64,000 nt of DNA from Paraburkholderia metrosideri (GTDB taxonomy: Bacteria > Pseudomonadota > Gammaproteobacteria > Burkholderiales > Burkholderiaceae). The stretch lies in the NCBI RefSeq assembly GCF_904848625.1, contig NZ_CAJHCP010000011.1, positions 215,488 to 279,487 on the forward strand. Direction: 5' to 3'. The notes under the pieces were generated by a model. That model did not search any database and was not told where the DNA came from. It was given only the letters and a program-made list of their open reading frames with translations. Shown one piece after another: positions 35,352 through 43,726 of this stretch (positions are counted from its first letter, which is position 1; each line of letters begins with the position of its first letter). A program made the translations under genes and the position numbers.

Positions 35352-36731
35352 ATGCTCATGAACGATCTCGCCTCCCACGCGCCCGATGCCGCCGTTGACC
35401 GTCACGCTCGCCGCGCAGCGCTTGCCTGCATGGTGACGCTTGCCGTTGCCCTTGGTATCGGGCGTTTCGCTTTCACGCCGCTGTTACCGCTGATGCTCCA
35501 CGGTGCGGCCCTCGGCCAGCCGCAACTCGACATCCAGCACGGCGGCTGGCTGGCGTCGTTCAATTACGCGGGCTATTTTGTCGGCGCGGTCGGATGTGCT
35601 GCGTTGCGGATCGACCCGGCGCGGATGGTGCGCGCCGGGCTGGTCGCGACGGTTTTGTTGACGCTGGCAATGGGCGTCACGAACCAGTTCTGGGTGTGGG
35701 CGGCCGTGCGTTTCGTCGCCGGCGCGGCCAGTGCGTGGACCTTCGTGTTTGCGTCGCAGTGGGGGTTGCGGCGGCTCGCCGAACTTGGCGCGCATGGGTG
35801 GGGCGGTGTGATTTATACGGGGCCAGGGGTGGGCATCGTGGGAACCGGGTTGCTGGTGAGCGTCGCGGGCGGATATGGTGCGACGATGGGGTGGATCGGC
35901 TTTGGGCTGATAGCGCTGGTTCTGTCGGCCGTAGTCTGGCCGATCTTCAGGGACTTGCCTGCCGCTGACCCGGGGCGACCGGCCCGTCGTGTGGGCGTCG
36001 GACATTCCGCGGCGCCGGTCGGCGTGCGTGCCGGGAGTGAGTCCGGTGACAGCGTGCGCTCGAACGCGCAGTCGGCGGCCCACGCCTCTACGACCGGCGA
36101 CGCCGACGCGCGGATCCACGTTCAAGCACAGAATCCCGCTGCCCAGCGCGTCGACGCGTTCTGGCTCGTCCTGCTCTACGGCATTCCGGGCTTCGGCTAC
36201 ATCATTACCGCGACGTTCCTGCCGGTCATCGCGCGCCACGCGCTGCCGGGCTCGGCGTGGCCCGACCTGTTCTGGCCGATGTTCGGCGCGGCGCTGATAG
36301 TCGGCGCATTGCTGGCGGCGCGGCTGCCAGGACATTGGGACAACCGGACGCTGCTCGCTGGCTGCTACGTGCTGCAAGCGTGTGGCATCGCATCCGGGAT
36401 TATCTGGCCGACGGCGGGCGGGTTTTCGATCGGCAGCGTCCTGATCGGTTTGCCTTTTACCGCGATCACGCTGTTCGCCATGCGCGAGGCACGGCGTCTG
36501 CGTGGCGACAATGCCGCTGGGTTGATGGGTTTCGCGACGGCAGCCTATGGCGTGGGTCAGATTGTGGGGCCACTCGTCGCTGCGCCGATCGCTGAACATA
36601 CCGGGTCGTTTTCGCCGGCATTGTGGCTTGCGGCGGGAGCGCTGGTGCTGGGGGCAGCGGGTTTGGTCGTGGTGGCCATGGCGCCGCGCGGTCGAGGACG
36701 TAGCCGGATGCCCGATTGCGGCTGCAACTAA
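35352..36731 (+). CDS. YbfB/YjiJ-family MFS transporter
   Basis: A 459-residue major facilitator with about twelve helices. The N-terminal ALACMVTLAVALGIGRFAFT and PLLPLM mark the YbfB/YjiJ (DUF1228) family. The central cytoplasmic linker, about residues 205-260, is unusually long and polar (from RPARRVGVGHSAAPVGV to ARIHVQAQNPAAQR). The second half begins DAFWLVLLYGIPGFGYI. Substrate unknown. It is divergent from and presumably controlled by the LysR gene. The ribosome-binding site is weak; MNDLASH three codons in is an alternative start. Confidence 0.88.
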   Translation: MLMNDLASHAPDAAVDRHARRAALACMVTLAVALGIGRFAFTPLLPLMLHGAALGQPQLDIQHGGWLASFNYAGYFVGAVGCAALRIDPARMVRAGLVATVLLTLAMGVTNQFWVWAAVRFVAGAASAWTFVFASQWGLRRLAELGAHGWGGVIYTGPGVGIVGTGLLVSVAGGYGATMGWIGFGLIALVLSAVVWPIFRDLPAADPGRPARRVGVGHSAAPVGVRAGSESGDSVRSNAQSAAHASTTGDADARIHVQAQNPAAQRVDAFWLVLLYGIPGFGYIITATFLPVIARHALPGSAWPDLFWPMFGAALIVGALLAARLPGHWDNRTLLAGCYVLQACGIASGIIWPTAGGFSIGSVLIGLPFTAITLFAMREARRLRGDNAAGLMGFATAAYGVGQIVGPLVAAPIAEHTGSFSPALWLAAGALVLGAAGLVVVAMAPRGRGRSRMPDCGCN

Positions 36732-36787
36732 CCGCCCTTGGCGGACGGTGCCGCGAGCTTGGGCTAAAGGGCGGCTCGGTCGATAAA

Positions 36788-36831
36788 GGCTTCGCTGGGA
36801 CCGTCAATATAGGGCGGTCCCCGGCGAAGCC
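36788..36831. terminator. Strong hairpin after MFS gene
   Basis: GGCTTCGC-t-GGGACCG pairs with CGGTCCC-c-GGCGAAGCC across an 11-nt loop. It abuts the minisatellite, so it has no T run. It probably ends the MFS transcript. Confidence 0.5.
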
Positions 36832-37103
36832 TCAAGCGGAAGCCTGAACCCGAAGGCCTCAACCCGAAGCCTTAACCCGAAGCCTCAAGCGGAAGCCTCC
36901 ACCCGAAGCCTGCACCCGAAGCCTGCACCCGAAGCCTGCACCCGAAGCCTCAACCCGACGCCCCCAACCCGACGCCCCCAACCCGAAGCCCCCAACCCGA
37001 AGCCCCCAACCCGAAGCCTCAACCCGACGCCCCCAACCCAAAGCCCCCAACCCAAAGCCCTCAACCCAAAGCCCTTAACCCAAAGCCCCCAACCCAAATC
37101 CCC
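36832..37103. repeat. Minisatellite of 13-14-bp units
   Basis: About 20 degenerate copies of a unit like CCCGAAGCCTGCA or AACCCGACGCCCCC. Variants are grouped: GAAGCCTGCA copies first, then GACGCCCCCAA, then CCAAAGCCCCCAA, as expected from slippage. The minus strand stays open through part of it, but the Gly/Arg-rich translation has no start signal. It ends about 65 bp before the threonine aldolase start. Confidence 0.85.
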
Positions 37104-37170
37104 CGCAGCCGCACTAAAATAGCCGCTTCCCGTCACCACAGCGCGTCCATCGTCCAACGCGCCGCCCGCC

Positions 37171-38202
37171 ATGCAACACTTCGCGTCCGACAACTACGCC
37201 GGCATCTGCCCCGAAGCGCTCCAGGCGCTGATCGCCGCCAATAACAGCGGCCACGAGCCAGCCTATGGCGACGACTCGTGGACCAATCAGGTGTGCGACC
37301 GTCTGCGCGATCTGTTTCAGACCGACTGCGAAGTGTTCTTCGTATTCAACGGCACGGCGGCGAACTCGCTGGCGCTCGCGTCGCTGTGTCAGTCGTATCA
37401 CTCGGTCATCTGCCACGAACTCGCCCATATCGAAACCGACGAATGCGGCGGCCCCGAATTCTTCTCCGGCGGTTCGAAACTGCTGACCGCGCCTGGCATC
37501 GGCGGCAAACTCACGCCGGACGCGATCGAAGCCGTCGTCACGCGCCGCGCCGATATCCATTACCCGAAACCCAAAGTCGTCACGCTGACGCAATCGACGG
37601 AAGTCGGCACGGTCTACAGCGTCGAGGAAGTGCGGGCGATCGCGGCGATTGCCAGGCGACGTCATCTGAAAGTGCATATGGACGGCGCGCGTTTCGCGAA
37701 TGCGGTTGCCGCGCTAGACGTGCATCCGTCCGAAATCACGTGGCGCGCGGGCGTTGACGTGCTGTGCTTCGGCGGCACCAAGAACGGTTTGCCAGTCGGC
37801 GAAGCCGTGGTGTTTTTCGACCGCTCACTCGCGGACGATTTCGCGTACCGTCTGAAGCAGGCCGGTCAACTGGCGTCGAAAATGCGCTTCATTTCCGCAC
37901 CGTGGCTGGGTCTGCTCGATAACGACGTGTGGCTGCGCAACGCGCGTCATGCGAACGCCATGGCCGAATTGTTGCAAACGCGGTTGCAGGAAATTCCCGG
38001 CGTCAGCATCATGTTTCCGCGCGAGTCGAACGCGGTCTTTGCGCAGTTGCCCGCGCCAGCGGCCAGCGCGATGCGCGCGCGGGGCTGGAAGTTTTACGAG
38101 TTCATTGGTGCAGGCGGTTGCCGGCTGATGTGCGCATGGGACACGCAGCCGGCGACAGTCGAGCGTTTTGCAGCCGACGTGCGCGAGTTGTGCGCGGCGT
38201 GA
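37171..38202 (+). CDS. ltaE: Low-specificity threonine aldolase
   Basis: A PLP enzyme of 343 residues splitting threonine or allo-threonine into glycine and acetaldehyde. The N-terminal FASDNYAGICPEAL and GDDSWTNQVCDRLRD are family landmarks. The PLP lysine is in CFGGTKNGLPVGEAV, Lys204. The Asp of HMDGARFANA binds the pyridine ring. The minisatellite lies just upstream and leaves only about 65 bp for a promoter. No close operon partner is seen. Confidence 0.9.
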   Translation: MQHFASDNYAGICPEALQALIAANNSGHEPAYGDDSWTNQVCDRLRDLFQTDCEVFFVFNGTAANSLALASLCQSYHSVICHELAHIETDECGGPEFFSGGSKLLTAPGIGGKLTPDAIEAVVTRRADIHYPKPKVVTLTQSTEVGTVYSVEEVRAIAAIARRRHLKVHMDGARFANAVAALDVHPSEITWRAGVDVLCFGGTKNGLPVGEAVVFFDRSLADDFAYRLKQAGQLASKMRFISAPWLGLLDNDVWLRNARHANAMAELLQTRLQEIPGVSIMFPRESNAVFAQLPAPAASAMRARGWKFYEFIGAGGCRLMCAWDTQPATVERFAADVRELCAA

Positions 38203-38419
38203 TACGGCTGTAACGGGACAGCAACGAGCAATGCGCGCGATGACCTAACGGTTGAACGCAAAGGCAATAGCGAATAGCGCGCAGGACGCGGTGACCGGCA
38301 GGACGCTCGCCGACATCCCGAGCCCCAACCCCGCAAGGCTCCGCTGCCTTCCTCGCTCAACTCGATCCCGACCCGCAGATGCCCCTTCCCACACAAGATA
38401 AAAGAGACATCCTCACCCC

Positions 38420-38950
38420 ATGACCGACTACCGATTTTGTCCCCGTTGCGCTACGCCGCTGACCCAACGCGCCGACCCCGAACACGAAGGCGGACGGATT
38501 CGCCAGAGTTGTCCCGATCCCGCCTGCGGTTATGTCCACTGGGACAATCCGCTGCCGGTGGTGGCAGCGATCGTCGAATACGAGGGCAAGATTCTGCTGG
38601 CGCGTAACGCCGCGTGGCCTGAAGGCATGTTCGCGCTGATTACCGGCTTCCTCGAAAATGGCGAGACGCCGGAAGAGGGCATCGCTCGCGAGGTGCGCGA
38701 GGAAACGTCACTGCACGCGGAATCGGTCGAGTTGATCGGCGTGTACGAATTTATCCGCAAGAACGAACTGATCATCGCGTATCACGTGAAAGCGAACGGC
38801 ACGATTGCGCTGTCGCCGGAATTGCTCGAATACCGGCTGGTCGAGCCGGCCAGCTTGCGTCCATGGCGCGCGGGCACCGGTCAGGCGCTTGGGGAATGGA
38901 TGCGGCGGCGCGGCTTGCCGTTTGAATTCGTCGAGAGGCCCGGGCAGTAG
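38420..38950 (+). CDS. Nudix hydrolase with N-terminal zinc ribbon
   Basis: The 176-residue protein starts with a four-cysteine zinc ribbon (FCPRCATPL and CPDPACGYVHWDNP), followed by a Nudix domain. The Nudix box is GFLENGETPEEGIAREVREE-TSL at about residues 75-97; the final Gly-Leu is replaced by Ser-Leu. The layout resembles a short NADH pyrophosphatase (NudC) without its N-terminal domain, so NAD(H) or capped RNA are possible substrates. Lone gene. Confidence 0.88.
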   Translation: MTDYRFCPRCATPLTQRADPEHEGGRIRQSCPDPACGYVHWDNPLPVVAAIVEYEGKILLARNAAWPEGMFALITGFLENGETPEEGIAREVREETSLHAESVELIGVYEFIRKNELIIAYHVKANGTIALSPELLEYRLVEPASLRPWRAGTGQALGEWMRRRGLPFEFVERPGQ

Positions 38951-39178
38951 GCGCATCGGCGATCAGCAAATGCGTCGATACGCTGTTGCCTTCGCCGTCC
39001 TCGGAATGGAGCGCGCCACGGCGAATTTTTCCGTCTGCCGACCGTGTCGCAGCGAAGCACGCATGCCGGGCATTGTTACGGCGAGTACGGCAGCCGGACC
39101 ATCGGCAAAGCGCTGCACCCGGTCACGATGTCCGCGCACGGCAACCTCAATCTCAACCTAACCTCACACCCTGCCACG

Positions 39179-39628
39179 ATGAGCAAACCCGCCCCCGCCG
39201 AGCGCAGCGCGTATCCGCATTTCCTGCCCATCACGACCCGCTGGATGGACAACGATGTCTACGGTCACGTGAACAACGTCATCTACTACAGCTATTTCGA
39301 CACCGTGGTGAACGAGTATCTGGTCCGCGCGGGCGTGCTGGATTTCGAGCACGGGGCGACGATCGGGCTCGTCGTCGAGACGCATTGCAACTACTTCGCA
39401 CCGCTCGTCTTTCCCGACCGGATCGAAGCGGGCTTGCGGGTGGTGCGGCTCGGCACGACGAGCGTGCGTTACGAAGTCGGGCTATTCAGGGAGGGCAGCG
39501 ACCAACCCGCTGCGCAAGGGCATTTTGTGCACGTGTACGTCGATCGCGCGACGCGGCGTCCCGTGAGTCTGCCGGACAATCTGCGCGCGGCGCTACAGCC
39601 GCTCGCCGTCGACATGTGGACGGAATAA
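39179..39628 (+). CDS. Acyl-CoA thioesterase (hotdog fold, YbgC/4-HBT type)
   Basis: The 149-residue hotdog-fold protein has the family signature RWMDNDVYGHVNNVIYYSYF with the catalytic aspartate and the helix after it, then THCNYFAPLVFPDRIEAGL. It hydrolyses acyl- or aroyl-CoA. I start at MSKPAPAERSAY; the frame is open 45 codons upstream, where a start at MSAHGNLN is possible. It ends 4 bp before the GTG of the livH-like gene and so heads a five-gene operon, linking the transporter to some carboxylic acid or CoA-ester pathway. Confidence 0.88.
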   Translation: MSKPAPAERSAYPHFLPITTRWMDNDVYGHVNNVIYYSYFDTVVNEYLVRAGVLDFEHGATIGLVVETHCNYFAPLVFPDRIEAGLRVVRLGTTSVRYEVGLFREGSDQPAAQGHFVHVYVDRATRRPVSLPDNLRAALQPLAVDMWTE

Positions 39629-39632
39629 GCGC

Positions 39633-40571
39633 GTGCAGTCGTTCGTCATCAATCTGCTGAACGGTGTCAGCTACGGGCTGCTGCTGTTCATGCTGTCGGC
39701 GGGATTGACGCTGATTTTCAGCATGCTCGGCGTGCTGAATTTCGCGCATGCGAGTTTCTACATGCTCGGCGCTTACGTCGGTTTCTCGGTTGCCGCGCAT
39801 GCGGGATTCTGGAGTGCGCTGGTGATCGCGCCGCTCGTCGTCGGCCTGATCGGCGCGGCGCTCGAGCGCTGGCTGTTACGTCGCGTGCGCGTGCACGGCC
39901 ATTTGCCGGAGTTGCTGCTGACCTTCGGCGCGGCTTATCTGTTAGGCGAACTGGTCAAGCTCGGCTGGGGCTTGAACCCGCTTTCCGCGAGCATCCCGCC
40001 GGTGCTCGACGGGCCGCTGTTCACGCTCTACGGTGCGGCTTTTGCCCGCTACCGGGCGTTCATGATGGCGGTGTCACTGGCGATGCTGGTGGTGTTGTAC
40101 GCGGTGTTGCGGGTGTCGAAAGCGGGCTTGATCGTGCGGGCCGCGCTGACGCACGCGAGCGCCGTCGAAGCACTCGGGCACAACGTGCCGCGTGTTTTTA
40201 CCGGCGTCTTCGCGGCGGGCACGGCGCTCGCCGCGCTCGCCGGCGTGATCGGCGCGCCGCTGTTCGTCATCGAGCCGTCAATGGCGGAGTCGCTCGGCTC
40301 GATCGTATTCGTGGTGGTCGTGATTGGCGGGCTGGGTTCGCTGAGCGGGGCGCTCGTCGCGTCGTTGCTGGTCGGCTGTGTGCAGACCCTCGCGGTGGCG
40401 AGCGATGTGTCGCTGGGCGACGTGCTGTCGGCGGCCGGCGCAACGGCGCCGCCCGAGTGGGACGCGCTGACGCTCGCGCAAGTCGCGCCGCTGATTCCGT
40501 ATCTGCTGCTGGTGGGAATGCTGGCGTTACGTCCGCGCGGTCTCTTTGGGCGGCGCGATGAACCTGTTTAA
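39633..40571 (+). CDS. Branched-chain amino-acid-type ABC permease, LivH-like
   Basis: A 312-residue polytopic permease of the HAAT (LivH) type. The start is GTG 39633, four bases after the thioesterase stop. The N-terminus reads INLLNGVSYGLLLFMLSAG and FSMLGVLNFAHASFYMLGAY, the invariant LivH opening, and the coupling region is VEALGHNVPRVFTGVF. It overlaps the livM-like start by 14 bp. HAAT importers carry branched-chain amino acids, amides, urea or aromatic acids; the ligand here is unknown because the binding protein is missing from the cluster. Confidence 0.9.
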   Translation: MQSFVINLLNGVSYGLLLFMLSAGLTLIFSMLGVLNFAHASFYMLGAYVGFSVAAHAGFWSALVIAPLVVGLIGAALERWLLRRVRVHGHLPELLLTFGAAYLLGELVKLGWGLNPLSASIPPVLDGPLFTLYGAAFARYRAFMMAVSLAMLVVLYAVLRVSKAGLIVRAALTHASAVEALGHNVPRVFTGVFAAGTALAALAGVIGAPLFVIEPSMAESLGSIVFVVVVIGGLGSLSGALVASLLVGCVQTLAVASDVSLGDVLSAAGATAPPEWDALTLAQVAPLIPYLLLVGMLALRPRGLFGRRDEPV

Positions 40572-41838
40572 GGGGCGCGGGGCGTCTGGAGCGCGTGCGC
40601 TCATCCCGTGGCTCGCGCTGACGATCTTCCTCGTCCTGCCGCCGTTTATCTGGCCGCAAAGCTGGCTGCTCGCCTATCTCGCGCAGAGCGCGACGATGAT
40701 CGTGTTCGCGCTGTCGTACAACCTGCTGCTCGGCGAAACGGGTTTGCTGTCGTTCGGACATGCGATGTATGCCGGACTCGGCGCGCTGATCGCCGCGCAG
40801 GTGTTCAACCGGATCGGCGTGCCGCTCGTGTGGCTACCGTTGATCGGTGGAATCGGCGGCGCGCTGTGCGGCGTGCCGTTCGGTTTCATCTCGACGCGGC
40901 GCGCCGGTACCGCTTTCGCGATGATCACGCTCGGCCTGGGCGAACTCGTGGTGGCGGCTTCGTGGGCGCTGCCCGACTGGTTCGGCGGCGAAGCGGGGGT
41001 CGCGATCGATCGCGCGAGGGGTGGGTGGTCAGGAAGCTGGAGCTTCGGCCCGGCGCGCGAGGCTTATGCGCTCATCGCTTGCTGGTGTCTGCTGGCCAGC
41101 GTGGCGATGTTCGGTCTATCGCGCACGCCGTTCATGCGCGTTGCCAATGCCGTGCGCGACAACCCGGTGCGAGCGGCGGCAATTGGCTGCTATCCGCGGC
41201 GCGTCCGTTATGGCGTGGTGGTGTTGTCGGCGTTTTTTGCGGGCGTCGCGGGGACGCTGGGGTTGATCAATCTCGAACTGGTATCGACGGAAAGTGTCAG
41301 CATGATGCGCTCGGGCTCGGTGCTGATCGCGACAGTCATCGGCGGGACGGGCGCGTTTTTCGGGCCGGTGGCGGGTGCGGTCGTGCTGACGTTTTTCAGC
41401 GTCGCGGTGGCGAGCGTGACACGGGCCTGGCTGTTCTATCTGGGCCTGTTCTTCGTGGTGGTCGTGGTGGCATCGCCGGATGGACTGGCCGGTTTCATAC
41501 AGCGTCATACGGCCCAGCTTGCAACCCACGGCTGGCGCAGATGCCGCGCCGCTTATCTATGGGGCGCGGCGGCCACCTCGCTGTGGATCGCGGCCGTCGT
41601 GCTGGCGGTGCAATGGGCCTACGCCGCGCAATTCGGCGCGGACGACGGCACGGGTTTGAACGTGACGGGTGTGCCGCTGGCCATGGCCACCTCGCCACTT
41701 TGGCTGGGCGTTGCGCTGACGGCGCTGGCAGCCTTGGGCGCACTCTGCGCGCATGCCGCCGTGCGTGCGCGGGCGAAGCTCGCGAATCGCACTCACCACG
41801 TCGACTCCGCGGCATCCACCGGAGGAGCTGCGCCATGA
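40558..41838 (+). CDS. Branched-chain amino-acid-type ABC permease, LivM-like
   Basis: A 426-residue permease. Its first about 315 residues are standard LivM: AQSATMIVFALSYNLLLGETGLLSFGHA and the coupling helix AVRDNPVRAAAIGCYPRRVRY. It then carries an extra C-terminal part (about residues 320-426) with two more hydrophobic stretches and a polar end, which is longer than the family norm. It overlaps livH by 14 bp and ends in ATGA shared with the livG start. Confidence 0.88.
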   Translation: MNLFKGRGASGARALIPWLALTIFLVLPPFIWPQSWLLAYLAQSATMIVFALSYNLLLGETGLLSFGHAMYAGLGALIAAQVFNRIGVPLVWLPLIGGIGGALCGVPFGFISTRRAGTAFAMITLGLGELVVAASWALPDWFGGEAGVAIDRARGGWSGSWSFGPAREAYALIACWCLLASVAMFGLSRTPFMRVANAVRDNPVRAAAIGCYPRRVRYGVVVLSAFFAGVAGTLGLINLELVSTESVSMMRSGSVLIATVIGGTGAFFGPVAGAVVLTFFSVAVASVTRAWLFYLGLFFVVVVVASPDGLAGFIQRHTAQLATHGWRRCRAAYLWGAAATSLWIAAVVLAVQWAYAAQFGADDGTGLNVTGVPLAMATSPLWLGVALTALAALGALCAHAAVRARAKLANRTHHVDSAASTGGAAP

Positions 41839-42647
41839 TCCCCGCGCTCGCCCTCTACGGCGTCGAAAAGCGCTTCGGCGCCACGCAGATTCTGCGTGGC
41901 GTCACTCTGTCGATCGAACCCGGCGAGCGCCACGCGCTGATCGGACCGAACGGCGCGGGCAAGTCGACGATCTTCAATCTGATCGCCGGCGCCGCGCGTC
42001 CCAACGCGGGACGCATCGATCTGTTCGGTGCTGAAATCACGCGCCTGCCGCCCGCTGCGATCACCCGTCGCGGTCTCGCGCGCAGTTTCCAGAGCACCAG
42101 CGTATTCGCGCGCTTGAGCGTGTTCGACAACCTGCGCTGTGCGGCGATGCTGGCCGAGCGCGACCGCCTGCGCTGGTGGCAGCGCTTCAGCGGATCGCGC
42201 CCGGTCGACGCACGCGCCGAACAGGTGCTCGACGCGGTGGGCCTGAGCGCACGGCGCGACGTTCTGGCGGGCACGCTCAGCTATGCCGGGCAACGCGCGC
42301 TCGACCTCGGCATCGCGCTGGCGGGCGGCGCACACACGTTGCTACTGGACGAACCGACCGCCGGCATGAATCGCGCGGAAGCGGCGCATGCCATCGAGCT
42401 GATTCGCGAGGCCACTGCGGGCCGTACGCTGCTGATGGTCGAGCACGACATGGACGCGGTGTTCTCCATCGCCGATCGCATTTCGGTGCTGGTGCAAGGG
42501 CGCATCATCGCAACCGGGACACCGGCCGCGATTCGTGCCGATGCGGCGGTGCGCGCCGCGTATCTTGGCGATGGCTTTGGCGCAGCACCCGCCAATCCAT
42601 CAGCCAGTGCACCAGGCAAGCCACCCGCCAAAGGGTTCAGCACATGA
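41835..42647 (+). CDS. ABC transporter ATP-binding protein, LivG-like
   Basis: A 270-residue ATPase. Walker A is GPNGAGKST (about residues 36-44) and Walker B LLLDEPTAGM. The signature motif is LSYAGQ in place of the LSYGEQ usual in LivG. The family's switch histidine is in LMVEHDMDAVF. It has a Pro/Ala-rich tail (PANPSASAPGKPPAK). Its start overlaps the livM-like stop and its stop overlaps the livF-like start, both as ATGA, so translation of the block is coupled. Confidence 0.9.
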   Translation: MIPALALYGVEKRFGATQILRGVTLSIEPGERHALIGPNGAGKSTIFNLIAGAARPNAGRIDLFGAEITRLPPAAITRRGLARSFQSTSVFARLSVFDNLRCAAMLAERDRLRWWQRFSGSRPVDARAEQVLDAVGLSARRDVLAGTLSYAGQRALDLGIALAGGAHTLLLDEPTAGMNRAEAAHAIELIREATAGRTLLMVEHDMDAVFSIADRISVLVQGRIIATGTPAAIRADAAVRAAYLGDGFGAAPANPSASAPGKPPAKGFST

Positions 42648-43357
42648 CCGCGTTGCTCGACATCCGCGAACTGAACGCATGGTATGGCGCGAGCCAGGTG
42701 CTGCATGGGTTGACGCTGCATATCGACGCTGGCGAAGCGCTGGCGCTGGTCGGGCGTAACGGCTCCGGCCGCTCGACGCTGGCGCGCGCGATCATGGGCC
42801 TCGTGCGCAGCGATGGCAGCCTGCGCTTCGCGGGCCGTTCGCTGGCGGGTCTGCGTACCTTCGAGATCGCCCGTCTTGGGCTTGGCTACGTCCCTGAGCA
42901 TCGCGATGTATTTCCGGCGCTGAGCGTCTACGAAAATCTGCAGCTCGGGCTGGCGCCGCGAACGCGCGGCCGCATCCCTCGCTTCACGATCGACGACGCC
43001 TATGCGCTGTTTCCGGTACTCGGCGAGCGCAAGCGCACCCGTGCCGGAGTGCTGTCGGGCGGCGAGCAGCAGATGTTGACGCTGGCGCGCGCGCTGCTCG
43101 GCGATCCCGATCTGTTGGTGATCGACGAACCTGGTGAAGGCCTCGCGAGTCAGGTGATGGAACAGGTCGCCGGCTGTCTGCGGGTGCTGCGTGAGCGCGG
43201 CGGCGCGATTCTGCTGATCGAACAGCGCCTCGTGATCGCGCAGGCGATTGCCAGTCGCGTCGCCGTCATGGGTCACGGCGAGATCGTGTATGAAGGCGAC
43301 CTCGCGTCGTTCCGGGCACGCACTGACGTGCTGAACGAATGGCTCGGCGTAGGTTGA
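42644..43357 (+). CDS. ABC transporter ATP-binding protein, LivF-like (Walker A Lys to Arg)
   Basis: A 237-residue ATPase of the LivF type with signature LSGGEQQML, Walker B LLVIDEPGEGLA and switch region LIEQRLVIAQ. The Walker A loop reads GRNGSGRST: the usual lysine is Arg43 (codon CGC at 42770-42772). Hydrolysis at this site may be weak, and the transporter may depend mainly on the LivG-like partner. It is the last gene of the operon. No binding-protein gene is near. Confidence 0.88.
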   Translation: MTALLDIRELNAWYGASQVLHGLTLHIDAGEALALVGRNGSGRSTLARAIMGLVRSDGSLRFAGRSLAGLRTFEIARLGLGYVPEHRDVFPALSVYENLQLGLAPRTRGRIPRFTIDDAYALFPVLGERKRTRAGVLSGGEQQMLTLARALLGDPDLLVIDEPGEGLASQVMEQVAGCLRVLRERGGAILLIEQRLVIAQAIASRVAVMGHGEIVYEGDLASFRARTDVLNEWLGVG

Positions 43358-43726
43358 TCAGCGTGGTGGGCGTGCGCGCTTTTATTGCATTGCCGCATGC
43401 CGACGGTGAGCCGCAGCGCGGCCCGCGTTCCTCGCAAGACGCCGTGCCGCGTCGCCAACGCGTTTCCCCTACCGTTTGAATCTCATCTCCCGGCCACGCG
43501 CTCAAGCCCGATACATGCGGCTTGCCGACTACCCGGCCAAACGATTCAAACGCTTGATCGTTTGGTGAGCGCCCTCCAGAAATCTTGTCGGCAACGCGCT
43601 GACAAATCAACACAATCAGGGCAAAGGCGCGCAATGGTGGCTTGATGTTTCAAGCCCTCGTCTGCGTGACGAACCCTGCCGTGTCTGGCGCGCGCAAGAC
43701 GCGTCGCGGCTTCAGGAGGAGACATC
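43358..43726. other. Intergenic stretch, nothing recognised
   Basis: About 370 bp between same-strand genes. Only a short ribosome-binding site (AGGAGGAG) directly before the next gene is clear. Confidence 0.5.

Noticed and set aside
36841..37100. CRISPR array considered for the 13-14-bp repeats
   Set aside because: Units are too short and contiguous, with no spacers and no cas genes.
36859..37193. Minus-strand Gly/Arg-rich frames across the minisatellite
   Set aside because: The frame results from repeat units; no ribosome-binding site and no conserved domain.
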